Shown here: piece by piece, positions 29,163 through 38,589 of the stretch
How positions within the stretch are numbered: the stretch's first letter is position 1
Layout: each line of letters starts with the position of its first letter
Source of the DNA: JACXTP01 sp963789555
GTDB lineage: Archaea > Thermoplasmatota > Thermoplasmata > Methanomassiliicoccales > UBA472
Length of the DNA: 64,000 nucleotides
Assembly: GCA_963789555.1 (NCBI GenBank)
Contig: CAWBKY010000004.1
Location: 258,391-322,390, forward strand
Direction of reading: 5' to 3'
The notes under the pieces: model-generated
Database searches by the model: none
Seen by the model: only the letters and a program-made list of their open reading frames with translations
Told to the model about the DNA's origin: nothing
Position numbers and translations under genes: made by a program

Positions 29163-30481
29163 CCTCCAAATGGTTCGTTGGTCTCTTGGACGGTTCACCG
29201 GTACGGTCCACCATCATCTCGATCCCCATGTCGAATACCCCACCACGAACTTGGTCGCCACCACATAGAAGGAGAAGACGTCGTATAGTCGATGATGGAC
29301 GGCCAGCTCTCCTTTGGGATCGAACTCGGTGCATCCGAGCGAGACGAAGTACTGACCCCCCTGCAACGACATGGTCTGTTCGAACCTGACCTCATACTCT
29401 GCCCCGGGCATGGCGTCCCTGACATCGATCGTCTCGATCTTCGAATTGGTCCCAACGATCTCATTGCCCTTTATGTCCTTGATGGTCATCGCGAATATCG
29501 GGTCCAGGACGTCCTGCTTGATCCTGACCTTCATCCGAATGGAGCAGGGCATGCTCTTCAGCGATGGACTGGGAGGCCTTTCCGTTGTGATCGAACATGC
29601 CGAAGTCGAATATCTCCACCTTCCCATCCCCATAGTCGAGGACGTTCGGGTTGAGCACCAGCTGTTCCTTCCAAACCGTTCTTGGCGGAGATGTCGGGAT
29701 AGATCCGTTTACGTCAGAGCGGGACCTCGTTCTTGGCCCTGGTTGAGGTTCGCTACCACCCTCTTGTAGAGATCGACCATCTCCTTGGGCGTGCCCTCCG
29801 CTAGCTTGACACCGTCGTCCAGCACCATGGCCCGATCGCAATATTTGAGGAGACTGCTCATGTCGTGCGTGACGAATAGGATCGTCTTTCCGGCCCGCTT
29901 GAACTCATCGAACTTTCGGTAGCACTTCAACTGGAAGTAGATGTCCCCTACGCTCAGGGCCTCGTCGACTATGAGGATCTCGGGGTCGATGTTGATGGCC
30001 AGGGCAAAGGCGAGGCGAACGAACATGCCGCTGGAGTAGGTCTTCACCGGTTGGTGGATGAATTCCCCGATGTCAGCGAACTCGATGATGCTTCCCATCT
30101 TGGCCTCGATCTCGCTTCTGTGTAAAACCCTGCAGGGTGCCGTTGAGGTAGATGTTCTCCATCCCGGTCATCTCGAGGTTGAAGCCTGCCCCTAGCTCGA
30201 GCAGGGCGGCGACCTTGCCTTGGACCTCGACCTCGCCTGATGTCTTGGTCGTGACGCCAGTGAGTATCTTCAAAATGGTCGACTTTGCCAGAACCGTTCC
30301 GTCCGATGATGCCGAACGTCTCGCCTGGTTGGACCTGGAACGAGACGTCCCTCAAGGCGAAGAAGTCCTTGTGGTAGCTCTTCTTCAGGGGGTTCAATGC
30401 CTCCTTGGCGCGGTCTGTCGTCTTCGCATAGAGCCTGTAGACCTTGGTCAGGTCCTTCACTTGTATCGTCGGTCCTGACAT
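29146..30481 (-). CDS. wzt: Polysaccharide ABC exporter ATP-binding protein (Wzt-like) with carbohydrate-binding C-terminal domain, frameshifted
   Basis: Energises export of lipid-linked polysaccharide with the permease upstream. Pieces: IQVKDLTKVYRLYAKTTDRA, LRDVSFQVQPGETFGIIG, then the Walker A GRNGSGK, where a shift occurs (near 30285). These are followed by ILKILTGVTTKTSGEVEVQG, LLELGAGFNLEMTGMENIYL, signature YSSGM, Walker B EILIVDEALSVGD and H-loop FVTHDMS. After a shift near 29710 a Wzt-type C-terminal beta-sandwich follows (LNPNVLDYGDGKVEIFDFG, GGQYFVSLGCTEFD), ending at 29146. That domain selects capped glycans in bacterial Wzt. Four or so shifts are needed. The gene starts 9 bases after wzm. 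Confidence 0.82.
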
Positions 30482-30490
30482 GGCATCACC

Positions 30491-31339
30491 TCATAGGACA
30501 TCCGCGAAGTGCGGCCTTAACCGCGTGTACACCAATCCCCCTATCAATAGGAGGGATAGGGCGATCGACCAGAAGACAACGGTGGGGATGGGATCCAGAA
30601 TGAAACCTCCATGGAGCAAAGCGTCACGATATCCGACCACGACATAGTACATCGGGTTAAGGTACAGGACCCACTGGTCGTTCTCCGGGATCATCGAGGC
30701 CGACCAGAGGATGGGGGTCAGATAGAGGCCGAACTGGAGTATGATGGTCAATATCTGCCGCATATCCTTGAAGAAGACCGCTATCGATGAGGTGATGAAG
30801 GAAAGTCCTGTGACCAGCACAAAACTGCAGAATAGGAAATAGATGATGGCCAGGGAGGAGAGCTGCAGGCCCACATCATAGAACACCAGCACTACGATGA
30901 GGAAGATGTGGAATATCATACTGGTGAAGAACGAGGATATGATCTTCACCATGGGGAGCACCTCGGTCTGGAACACCATCTTCTTGACCAGGAAGCTATA
31001 CTGAATGAAGGTGCTGGTGGCATTGTTCCAGGCGTCCGAGAAGAAGAACCAAGGGATCAGGCCGATGATGAACCATAGGACATAGGGCTGGCCTTCGATC
31101 GTCTTTATTCCCAGAGCGACCTCGAAGACGAACCAGAATATGAATATGAGGCTGAGGGGCTGCACGACCTCCCAGATGATGCCGAAGTACGAGCCGACGT
31201 AACGGTTCTTGAAGTCGCTCTTGGCCAGCGACCAGATTAGATGACGGGACCGAATGATGTCTGTGATGAATCCGATCGGATGCATGGACTGATGGACCTT
31301 GGGCGAACCGATGGTCTTCCTTCCTTTTATGTATTTCAT
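30491..31339 (-). CDS. wzm: Polysaccharide ABC exporter permease (Wzm/TagG-like)
   Basis: A 282-residue ABC-2 type permease with six membrane helices. Motifs include LIWSLAKSDFKNRYVGSYFG (N-terminal cytoplasmic), IIWEVVQPLSLIFIFW, LIPWFFFSDAWNNATSTF and the C-terminal LYLNPMYYVVVGYRDALLHG, all typical of O-antigen and teichoic-acid exporters. It lies directly before wzt in the same direction, forming the usual pair. The gene is intact. A 90-base gap separates it from the divergent GT2 gene, and both promoters must lie there. Confidence 0.92.
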   Translation of the reverse strand: MKYIKGRKTIGSPKVHQSMHPIGFITDIIRSRHLIWSLAKSDFKNRYVGSYFGIIWEVVQPLSLIFIFWFVFEVALGIKTIEGQPYVLWFIIGLIPWFFFSDAWNNATSTFIQYSFLVKKMVFQTEVLPMVKIISSFFTSMIFHIFLIVVLVFYDVGLQLSSLAIIYFLFCSFVLVTGLSFITSSIAVFFKDMRQILTIILQFGLYLTPILWSASMIPENDQWVLYLNPMYYVVVGYRDALLHGGFILDPIPTVVFWSIALSLLLIGGLVYTRLRPHFADVL

Positions 31340-31428
31340 TCCCCACCAGGGTTCGACCGGGAATTGGGGTCGGGCACATAGTTGATTAACATTTTATCTA
31401 CTATCACGCATTAGGTGTCGTCTTCATC

Positions 31429-32352
31429 ATGCTCGATGACGTGAATTTGATTGTCCTGGTTCCAGCATATCGTGAGGAGCTCACCATTGCCATGGTGGTA
31501 ATGCTATCCAAACAACACGCCGATAAAGTCATCGTGGTCGATGATGGGTCGCCGGACCGAACTGCCGAAATTGCTTCGATGGCAGGGGCCGAGGTCCTAA
31601 GGCTCGAAAAGAACCAGGGTAAGGCCGGGGCGTTGAACTCCGGATTTGACTATTGTCTGCAGTATAACCCTAGATGCGTGGTCATGATCGATGGCGATGG
31701 GCAAATGGACCCCGCACAGATCCCCATCGTTGCCCGTCCAGTTCTTGAAGGAAAGGCTGACCTGGTAATCGGATCAAGGTTCATTGGCGAAAAGGCGGAG
31801 ATCCCAAAACATAGGGTCTTTGGCCAGAAGATGCTTAACAAGGCTACCAACATAGGTTCCGATGTCAAGGTGACTGACAGCCAGTCAGGATACAGGGCCT
31901 TATCGCGAAAGGCTTTGGAGAACCTGGACTTTGATTCGGAATCATATAACATTGAATCGGATATGATAGCCCATTTTGCCAGTAGAGGGCTCAGGATCAT
32001 TGAGGTCCCGGTCACCGTACGTTATGATGTCCCGAATGGCCATAAGCAGTCGCCCTTCCGGCACGGCTTCGCAGTGATGTCAAGGATAGTCAGCTATATC
32101 GGTTACCGTAAACCACTCATAATATTTGGGATACCGGGGATTATTGCCTTCCTCATAGGCTTGGTCTTTCTGGTCTCCACATTTACGGAAACCATCATAA
32201 TCTTTAATTGGACGCTCGTCTCCCAAGGGATAGCAGGGATATCTGCTTTCGCGATAGGCCTATTCCTGATATTCGCAGCACTTGTCCTGAATTCCTTGGG
32301 AATGCTCATGGACAACATTCATCAAATGACGAGGTTGAGGAAGTCAAAATAA
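31429..32352 (+). CDS. GT2 family glycosyltransferase with two C-terminal helices (polyprenyl-phosphate type)
   Basis: A 307-residue intact protein: LIVLVPAYREELTIAMVV, VIVVDDGSPDRTAEIA, VVMIDGDGQMDPAQI (DxD), VIGSRFIG, DSQSGYRALS and VRYDVPNGHKQSPFRHG, then two helices (about 232-300). These features match polyprenyl-phosphate mannose/glucose synthases (DPM1/GtrB type). The enzyme would load a lipid carrier for glycan assembly. It is a clear paralogue of the gene at 615-1537, with more AT-rich codon use here. A TATA-like ATTTTATCTA (31391-31400) lies upstream of ATG 31429. Confidence 0.9.
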   Translation: MLDDVNLIVLVPAYREELTIAMVVMLSKQHADKVIVVDDGSPDRTAEIASMAGAEVLRLEKNQGKAGALNSGFDYCLQYNPRCVVMIDGDGQMDPAQIPIVARPVLEGKADLVIGSRFIGEKAEIPKHRVFGQKMLNKATNIGSDVKVTDSQSGYRALSRKALENLDFDSESYNIESDMIAHFASRGLRIIEVPVTVRYDVPNGHKQSPFRHGFAVMSRIVSYIGYRKPLIIFGIPGIIAFLIGLVFLVSTFTETIIIFNWTLVSQGIAGISAFAIGLFLIFAALVLNSLGMLMDNIHQMTRLRKSK

Positions 32353-32521
32353 TATCATTGACTTTGAGTATGGCCGCACCTTGACAAAAACCATTCGTGT
32401 GGTAGATTTTGGCAATCTAACATGAATTTGACCGCGGCAGTTAACGGTCCTTCCGATGCATGAAAAAGATGTCATTCCTCTGCAGGGAATGAACTTCTAT
32501 CCCCCAACATTAAAACATTTT

Positions 32522-33721
32522 CTACCTGGCTAAATCATAGTACAGGTCCAGAACACCTTTGGCGGTCCTCTCCCATGTGAAATCCCGCACTACCCGATCA
32601 CGGCCATTTTTTGCGATCTGTCGGCGGAGGCCGTCATTCTCAATAAGTTTTATGAGATTTGATGTCAACTCTTGTACGCTTCCAGGTTTGATCAATATCC
32701 CATCTTCCCCATTCTTTATCATCTCTGGTATCCCGCCAGCTGTTGTTGTTAAAACCGCGGTTTGACATGCCATTGCCTCTAAAAGGCTGAAGGGGAAGGT
32801 CTCGCTGAAAGACGGTAGGACATAAATATCGGACCCAGCCAAATAGGCTGGCGTATCATCATGATCGATGTAACCCAGATACTTGGTACGGTCCGGAAGG
32901 GACCGGAGCCGTCCGGGGTTCCCGGGACCGGCCAATATGAAATTGGCATCACATGACGCCAATACTCTAGGAATCGCCTCTAACAGTGTGGAGATACCCT
33001 TAAGCTCAAGGATCCTCGCCAAGAAAAGGACCCTTGGGACATCAGATTCCTTACCCATTCGCTCCTCCACCTTATCGTCCCTCTTGTCCGGGTGGTACAT
33101 GTTGTGGTCCACGCCATTGTGGACAACTTTGATCTTGTTTGGATCCACTGAATAGTAATTCACGAATTGGTCCTTTGTCCATTGGGAAACAGCGATATAA
33201 TTTCTAGGTTGGGAATAATATAAAATCTCTGAGGTTTTGAAGAGAGGTTTACCCACCACGATCATCTTCTCAGAGAGTTCAAGATTTTTAAATTGGGAAC
33301 CGGACTGCCTCCAACCCTGTATCTGCATCTCACAAGAATTATGAATGGTCGTTACTACTGGCACACCCATTTTCCTTACGGGCACGAAAAGGTCTGGCAT
33401 GGAAGAATGAGTATGTACGATTTCGATGTCCAGATCCCTGATCAGTCTTTTAATCATTTTTACGATCTGAAGCTGGTAGTTGATATTATAGGCAAATGTG
33501 TCCCGGGCATCACCGATGTAATGGATGGTGACATTGTCTGGGAACATGCCGTCAGCAGAACTCAATCCCCCTTGATTGCCATCTCCTAGGAACTCTTTTC
33601 TCTTCAATGCCACGATGTGCATCTTGATATCCTTAGGGAGATGCCTTGCCAGCTCGGTCACGTAGGTGCCAGCGCCCCCCCAGACTGGAAAGAAATCTGG
33701 GGCCAACAGCAAGATGTTCAT
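32522..33721 (-). CDS. GT4 family glycosyltransferase
   Basis: A 399-residue GT-B enzyme. The N-terminal domain begins MNILLLAPDFFPVWGGAGTY (acceptor-side glycine loop) and has EIVHTHSSMPDLF. The C-terminal donor-binding domain has VPRVLFLARILELKGIST, FILAGPGNPGR, YVLPSFSETFPFSLLEAMAC (the Ex7E motif) and GILIKPGSVQEL. It probably transfers a hexose or deoxyhexose from a nucleotide sugar onto the glycan. The gene is intact and AT-richer than those at either end of the window. Confidence 0.92.
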   Translation of the reverse strand: MNILLLAPDFFPVWGGAGTYVTELARHLPKDIKMHIVALKRKEFLGDGNQGGLSSADGMFPDNVTIHYIGDARDTFAYNINYQLQIVKMIKRLIRDLDIEIVHTHSSMPDLFVPVRKMGVPVVTTIHNSCEMQIQGWRQSGSQFKNLELSEKMIVVGKPLFKTSEILYYSQPRNYIAVSQWTKDQFVNYYSVDPNKIKVVHNGVDHNMYHPDKRDDKVEERMGKESDVPRVLFLARILELKGISTLLEAIPRVLASCDANFILAGPGNPGRLRSLPDRTKYLGYIDHDDTPAYLAGSDIYVLPSFSETFPFSLLEAMACQTAVLTTTAGGIPEMIKNGEDGILIKPGSVQELTSNLIKLIENDGLRRQIAKNGRDRVVRDFTWERTAKGVLDLYYDLAR

Positions 33722-33859
33722 AGTTCACTCCAATAAAATCAATTTATCCATCTTCCACCATCGTGTGTTACTGACAGTTTTTTTTTAGACGAGTAATGAT
33801 CCATTTCAATGTCACTTCATTTCCTCATTTTTAATACGTCGTTATGATACTCCACGATA

Positions 33860-34729
33860 TTAATGTGAGGGGCGGTTCACCACCCCGAACGCATTAGCCA
33901 GTTCCTCAAGATGTTTGCTTGTGGATGCACCGATGACTATGCCTTCCAATCCTTCCAAATTTTTTAGATAGGTCGAGGCAGCCGAGAGGTTTATTGAACC
34001 TCCTCCCAGAACATTCATCCCGATGATGTCGTACTTGCTCTCCCTGACGCAATTTTCGACCGCCTGTTTCGATGGGTTCATGTCGAAACCAAACGGATTG
34101 AGGGGGGTGATGAGCATGTTGGGAATGACCTTCCACTCCGAAAGGTGGGAATGTAGCAGTGGAAGGTTCAATGTAATCAATCCTGGATCGAACCCGAATC
34201 TCCGCCTCACCCTGTCCCTATATTCGTTAAACCCTTCCTTGGCATCCAAGGACAGAAGGACATCGGTGATTACATTGTGGAGAACCACACCGCTGATATC
34301 ATAATGGGAATATTTGGACATCTCGATGTCCAACGCCTTTATGCCCATCGCAAGATAGTCCGAACGCAACAGCATGGGAAGCAGTTGAAATGGAGCCTTC
34401 GCCAACTCGGTGAATCTGGCCCCTGAGATCACCTCCCTCACCACCCCGTTGACCCCACCCTCGGCCATGCTCCTTACATAACCGCTGACGTGGGGGACCT
34501 GTAGGATGAATTCCATATCGAAGGTCCTTTCCTTCTCATAAATGTCCATGAACTGTTTCATCCTGGGATGGCTCTCGATGATCATTTGTTTAAAACCAAA
34601 CTCACTGGCCGCTTGGACGATTTCGAAAATCCTATGAGGGTCCGAGAAACGCGATTCTCTCTCAGATGCGTTCTTTTCCGAGATGTGGGATATCCCAAGG
34701 AACTGATTATGCCCGAGTATGAGTTTCAT
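33860..34729 (-). CDS. TIM-barrel, aldo/keto-reductase-like protein of unknown activity
   Basis: About 290 residues. It begins MKLILGHNQFLGISHISE, with FEIVQAASEFGFKQMIIESH, MEFILQVPHVSG, VVLHNVITDVLLSLDAKEG, PNMLITPLNPFGFDMNP and YDIIGMNVLGGGSINLSAAS, followed by GIVIGASTSKHLEELA. The repeated strand-helix pattern and the closing GAS..KH.EE.. resemble aldo/keto reductases, but no catalytic Tyr/Lys/His set was identified with certainty. The start is ATG 34729 because it overlaps the stop of the upstream oxidoreductase (ATGA); the longer frame to 34753 is not needed. It probably acts in the same sugar pathway as its partner. Confidence 0.65.
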   Translation of the reverse strand: MKLILGHNQFLGISHISEKNASERESRFSDPHRIFEIVQAASEFGFKQMIIESHPRMKQFMDIYEKERTFDMEFILQVPHVSGYVRSMAEGGVNGVVREVISGARFTELAKAPFQLLPMLLRSDYLAMGIKALDIEMSKYSHYDISGVVLHNVITDVLLSLDAKEGFNEYRDRVRRRFGFDPGLITLNLPLLHSHLSEWKVIPNMLITPLNPFGFDMNPSKQAVENCVRESKYDIIGMNVLGGGSINLSAASTYLKNLEGLEGIVIGASTSKHLEELANAFGVVNRPSH

Positions 34730-35760
34730 GGAACATACCTCGGTGGAACCCACTTGGATTTCTCCCGCATCGAGTCGTAAGCTGCTTCGATCACATAGTT
34801 GGTCTTGGCCGCCTCCTTAAAATCACATCTTGTTGTCTTATTATTGAGGATGCAATCGATGAGATGCTCGTCCTCGCGGGTATAGTCTTGTCCAGCAATA
34901 TCGATCTGAACTCCACTCTCCAATGATTGCTTATAGATGACCTCACGTTCGCCATCCGCATCATGGCCGTTCGAACGGATGATCTCGACGTTTTTCTCGC
35001 ACACCTTGACTCGTCCGCCCTCCAACTTGATATCAAAAAGAAGCTCAGGTAGGCGATAACCACTCATAGACCAGGAGACTTCAATTGCTCCAACAATCCC
35101 TGAGTTGAACTTTAAGTTGAGACTGGCATGATCATCCACGGTCTCGGAAAGCATCTTGTCCGCTTTAGCGGAAACATCTTGTATGTTCCCAAAGAGGTAT
35201 ATCGCCATATCTACCGCATGGGAACCAAGGTCCATCACGACGCCGCCGCCGCTTTGCCTTGCATCATACTGCCAACCTTCCCTTTTATCGGAGAACTGAG
35301 TGACGAACATATGTGATTGGAAGGAAATCACTGATCCCAACTCCCGGGAATCGATTATCTTTTTCACCAGATTGTATGTGCCCATGAAACGTCTACAATA
35401 ACCGACATAAGTTACCTTACCTGAGCCTTTCTCAACCAGACTCATGCACTCATCACCGTTTATTGCGAGGGGTTTTTCCACGAACACCGCTGCCCCATGT
35501 TCCAAAGCCTTCATGGCCATTCGTTTATGGAGGAAGACGGGAGTGGTTATTACCACAAGGTCCATTTCCACCTCATTTATCATCTTTTCATAATCATCGA
35601 ACAATCTGACCTTAGGCAGGACCGAGCCCAATAATTTGAGGTTCCTCGGGGTCTTATCGCATATCGCCACCAATTGCGAATGTTCTAATTTGTTAAAAAG
35701 GCAACAATGGAGGATGCCCATCTTCCCGGCTCCGATGACACCTACCCTGACTTTTTCCAT
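34726..35760 (-). CDS. Gfo/Idh/MocA family NAD(P)-dependent oxidoreductase
   Basis: A 344-residue enzyme that oxidises or reduces a sugar or sugar nucleotide. The N-terminal Rossmann fold reads VRVGVIGAGKMGILHCCLF. The family motif is FVEKPLAINGDECM (EKP with catalytic lysine), and the C-terminal domain contains GGGVVMDLGSHAVDMAIYLFG (the D..xH. site). The start is ATG 35760 (MEKVRVGV); the frame extends seven codons further to 35781 without need. The downstream gene overlaps by four bases, so the two are coupled. Many relatives are WlbA-like UDP-sugar dehydrogenases; the substrate here is not known. Confidence 0.88.
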   Translation of the reverse strand: MEKVRVGVIGAGKMGILHCCLFNKLEHSQLVAICDKTPRNLKLLGSVLPKVRLFDDYEKMINEVEMDLVVITTPVFLHKRMAMKALEHGAAVFVEKPLAINGDECMSLVEKGSGKVTYVGYCRRFMGTYNLVKKIIDSRELGSVISFQSHMFVTQFSDKREGWQYDARQSGGGVVMDLGSHAVDMAIYLFGNIQDVSAKADKMLSETVDDHASLNLKFNSGIVGAIEVSWSMSGYRLPELLFDIKLEGGRVKVCEKNVEIIRSNGHDADGEREVIYKQSLESGVQIDIAGQDYTREDEHLIDCILNNKTTRCDFKEAAKTNYVIEAAYDSMREKSKWVPPRYVP

Positions 35761-35971
35761 GCGACCTTTCTCAAATTTCACTGAATAAAATGGTTGAATT
35801 TAAAATGTTGGATTAATAACCTTTTCAACGGAGCTTCAGCCCGATTCCAATAACTGGTGTTCTCTCAGAGAATCTGGTCAGCATATCGTTATATAACTAA
35901 TGGGTGGGATCTAATTGATACCAAGACGTTGAAAAATAAATATATTCAAATAAAAATATTAATCTATTGTT

Positions 35972-38424
35972 TCAATTCCGACGGCTCTGACGATGATCGA
36001 TATACCGAGCTATCACTAAAAGAGCAATGAGGGATGTGGCCAATGCGACCAAGTAATAGAGTGGTGTGGTCTCATATTGGTAGATGGTAGGGCCTGGTGG
36101 ATTTGTGGAAGGAGACGCGTCGGAAGGAATGTAGTAAACGATGGAACCGCCACTTGACGAATAGAGCACATCATAACTTCCATTCACTTGATCCATCACC
36201 TGATTCACAGGACAATATGTAAGGGTGGCCGGGGTTCCCTGGTTCACGGGATAGCAATATCCATACTTCATGTTCCAACTTGAAAAGTATATGAGAATGT
36301 CTGTATCATTGGAAAAAATTTGGTAAGGTAGATTATCCACTGGAGATGCTTGACCTCCATAAATGGGGAATCGATGCCAATCCGCATAAGGAGAATTATA
36401 GCCGCGATGCTCGGGTGTGCCAAGCCAAGATGCGGTTATGACGTCGGAATCAGAGTAATATGAACCGCTTGTGGTGTTGTCGAGAGGGAACGAGCCTATG
36501 TAAATTGTGCCCAAATTTCCTTGTGATAGCTCGCCCGTTGCCGCATAAATAACCTTTGTGTTGAACAATAGGAACACGGTGACGATGAGCACACAAACCG
36601 TTAATGTTGCCCGATGGAGGTCCCATTCCTTCTTTGAGCCAGTTATGCCTTTCTTTATCTTTGAGGTAATCATCAACAGACCAAAGACCCCAATAAATAG
36701 GAAACCATTTAGGAAAATCAAAAGGAAGGTGAACATCCTTCCAAAGTACAAGGAGGCTGAAAAGCCTGGAACGGTATAGCAAGCGAGAAGGTAGAGCGAT
36801 GCGATCAAACCTAGTAACAGATAGTTTTCATTCACCTTGCCAATGGCTTTCCTGTTCCTCAACAAGTAGATGACCCCGATCACAGTGATTATCTGAGTGG
36901 TCACCACCAGATATTTCAACATGCTATTCAAGGGCGACCCGAAATCTATTAGAAGATATTCCAGCGCGTCGACCCTCGCTAAGGTCATTGTAGTTTGACC
37001 GGTAGTTGCTGACGGTGGAGGAGGCCCCAGACCAACATAACCTAATACTATGCCGGAGGCGGTCAAGGCAAACCAGATGATGAAAAAGCAAATCCCATAG
37101 AACAATAAGTCCCAGGTAAGGACCTTTTCATGTCTCTGCGCACTCCACCATCCCTTCACAACCGCAAGCACACGTCTGAAGAATGTTTGCTTGGGCCCAT
37201 CTCTACTTGAGATCCAGCCTTCCCTCAGCGTGATAAATATTTGGAAAAGGACCAGTGCTATCAGCATGACCAGTACTAGGTAGGCAATTGCGTAATGGGA
37301 GACAAGGATTCCGGTCAAGAATAGGAAGACAAATATCCTTTTCATGTTCCTTGATAGAAATGGATCGGTAACCGCGAGAAGGAAGCCCACCAAGAACACT
37401 TCAGCTATTATCTGCTTATCCAGTTGTACCATCAGAACGAAGAAGGCCTCGTAACCCATGAAGAGGCATACCCCCACAAAAGCTACCTTTGCATTGAACT
37501 GTCCTTCTACCACCTTATAGAGGCCTAATGGTACAAAAGCAAAAATTATGGGATATATCACCTTGAGAAGATAGAGCGTATCGATAGATGTCAGGTTGGT
37601 CAACATAGGAGCCAAGATGACGATGCTGAGGGCGGTGTTGGCAGAACCACCGTATAACCCAATGGATTGAGAGACATCCCACCAACCATTGGACGTCGTT
37701 ATCCTGGCCGCACTGTACTCAGAAAAAATATCGTATCCCATTATGTAATTTGTCATCAGGGCTTGATGAAGTAGCAACGATAGGGATAGGCTGAGAACCA
37801 ACAGCTCATAGTGCTTTGTCTTTGTGCTTAAGATGGATAAAGGAATCAGGCAGATAATCAGAACAATGACACGCATCAGACTTCGATCGCCATAGAAGCC
37901 CCCCATTGGGCTGCGACGAACACAACCAGGGGCATCAACACCGCAAAGGCGATCATTAGCCATCCTTCCAGGCTGATGACGTGACCAATTGCCAAAGGTT
38001 TGTGTGTCTTATCACGTTTGATGGCAACGAAGGTGAGCGCCACCAATACCGATAGATAGGCTGTGGCTATCATCCCAACGGTAAGGGGCCTCTGCATTAT
38101 GCCGAAAATATTGAGAAGATTGAGGCAGAATCCGACCACCATCATCAACAGGATACTAAGAGCCAATGCATAGAACGCTGAACGGGTCAGACCTAGGTCG
38201 TGCAATCGTGCACATTTTAGGATCATCCCGCCTGGAATGAATAGGAGGAATGGTACCAGTAGATAGCCGATGTAATTGATGGGAGTACCATCACCTACCA
38301 GGAATATCGTTGTTACGAAACAGGCTATAATGGCGATTAAGGCGACAGCTAGGATGAAGAACCTGCGATTAGGCCAGTCATTGACGAATGGCCACCTGTC
38401 ATTCTCCATCTCCACTGTGCTCAT
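35972..38424 (-). CDS. DUF2206 family large membrane protein (frameshift in a C6 run, or two coupled genes)
   Basis: An N-terminal 182-residue piece (38424-37876) has about five helices, including LLVPFLLFIPGGMIL, like DUF1616. A 663-residue piece (to 35972) has about 12 helices, NYIMGYDIFSEYSAARIT, VEGQFNAKVAFVGVCLF, and a C-terminal extracytoplasmic domain with many N-x-T sites. It then has a last helix and a basic tail (IDHRQSRRN). DUF2206 proteins normally carry both regions. A one-base change in the run of six C (about 37899-37904) would join AAQWG to GFYGDRSLMR directly. As written, the stop and an internal ATG overlap (TGATG, near 37876), so two coupled genes are also possible. Possibly a GT-C-like glycan enzyme (inference). 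Confidence 0.7.
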
Positions 38425-38552
38425 CTACTCTCCATTTTTCAATGCTAAAAAACGGCTCGGCCGAATATAATAGTGATATTATTTAACCATAGCACCTAAA
38501 ATAAGTTCGCCCAGTCTTCGATAGTCGATCAAAATCTTCGGGGTTGGTTGAA

Positions 38553-38566
38553 AATAATTATATATA
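38553..38566 (+). promoter_or_regulatory. TATA box of the DUF1616 gene
   Basis: AATTATATATACCC lies about 29 bases before ATG 38590 and inside the longer open frame that begins at TTG 38548. This indicates a leaderless start at 38590. Confidence 0.55.
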
Positions 38567-38589
38567 CCCTACAAAAATCAGCGACGAAG

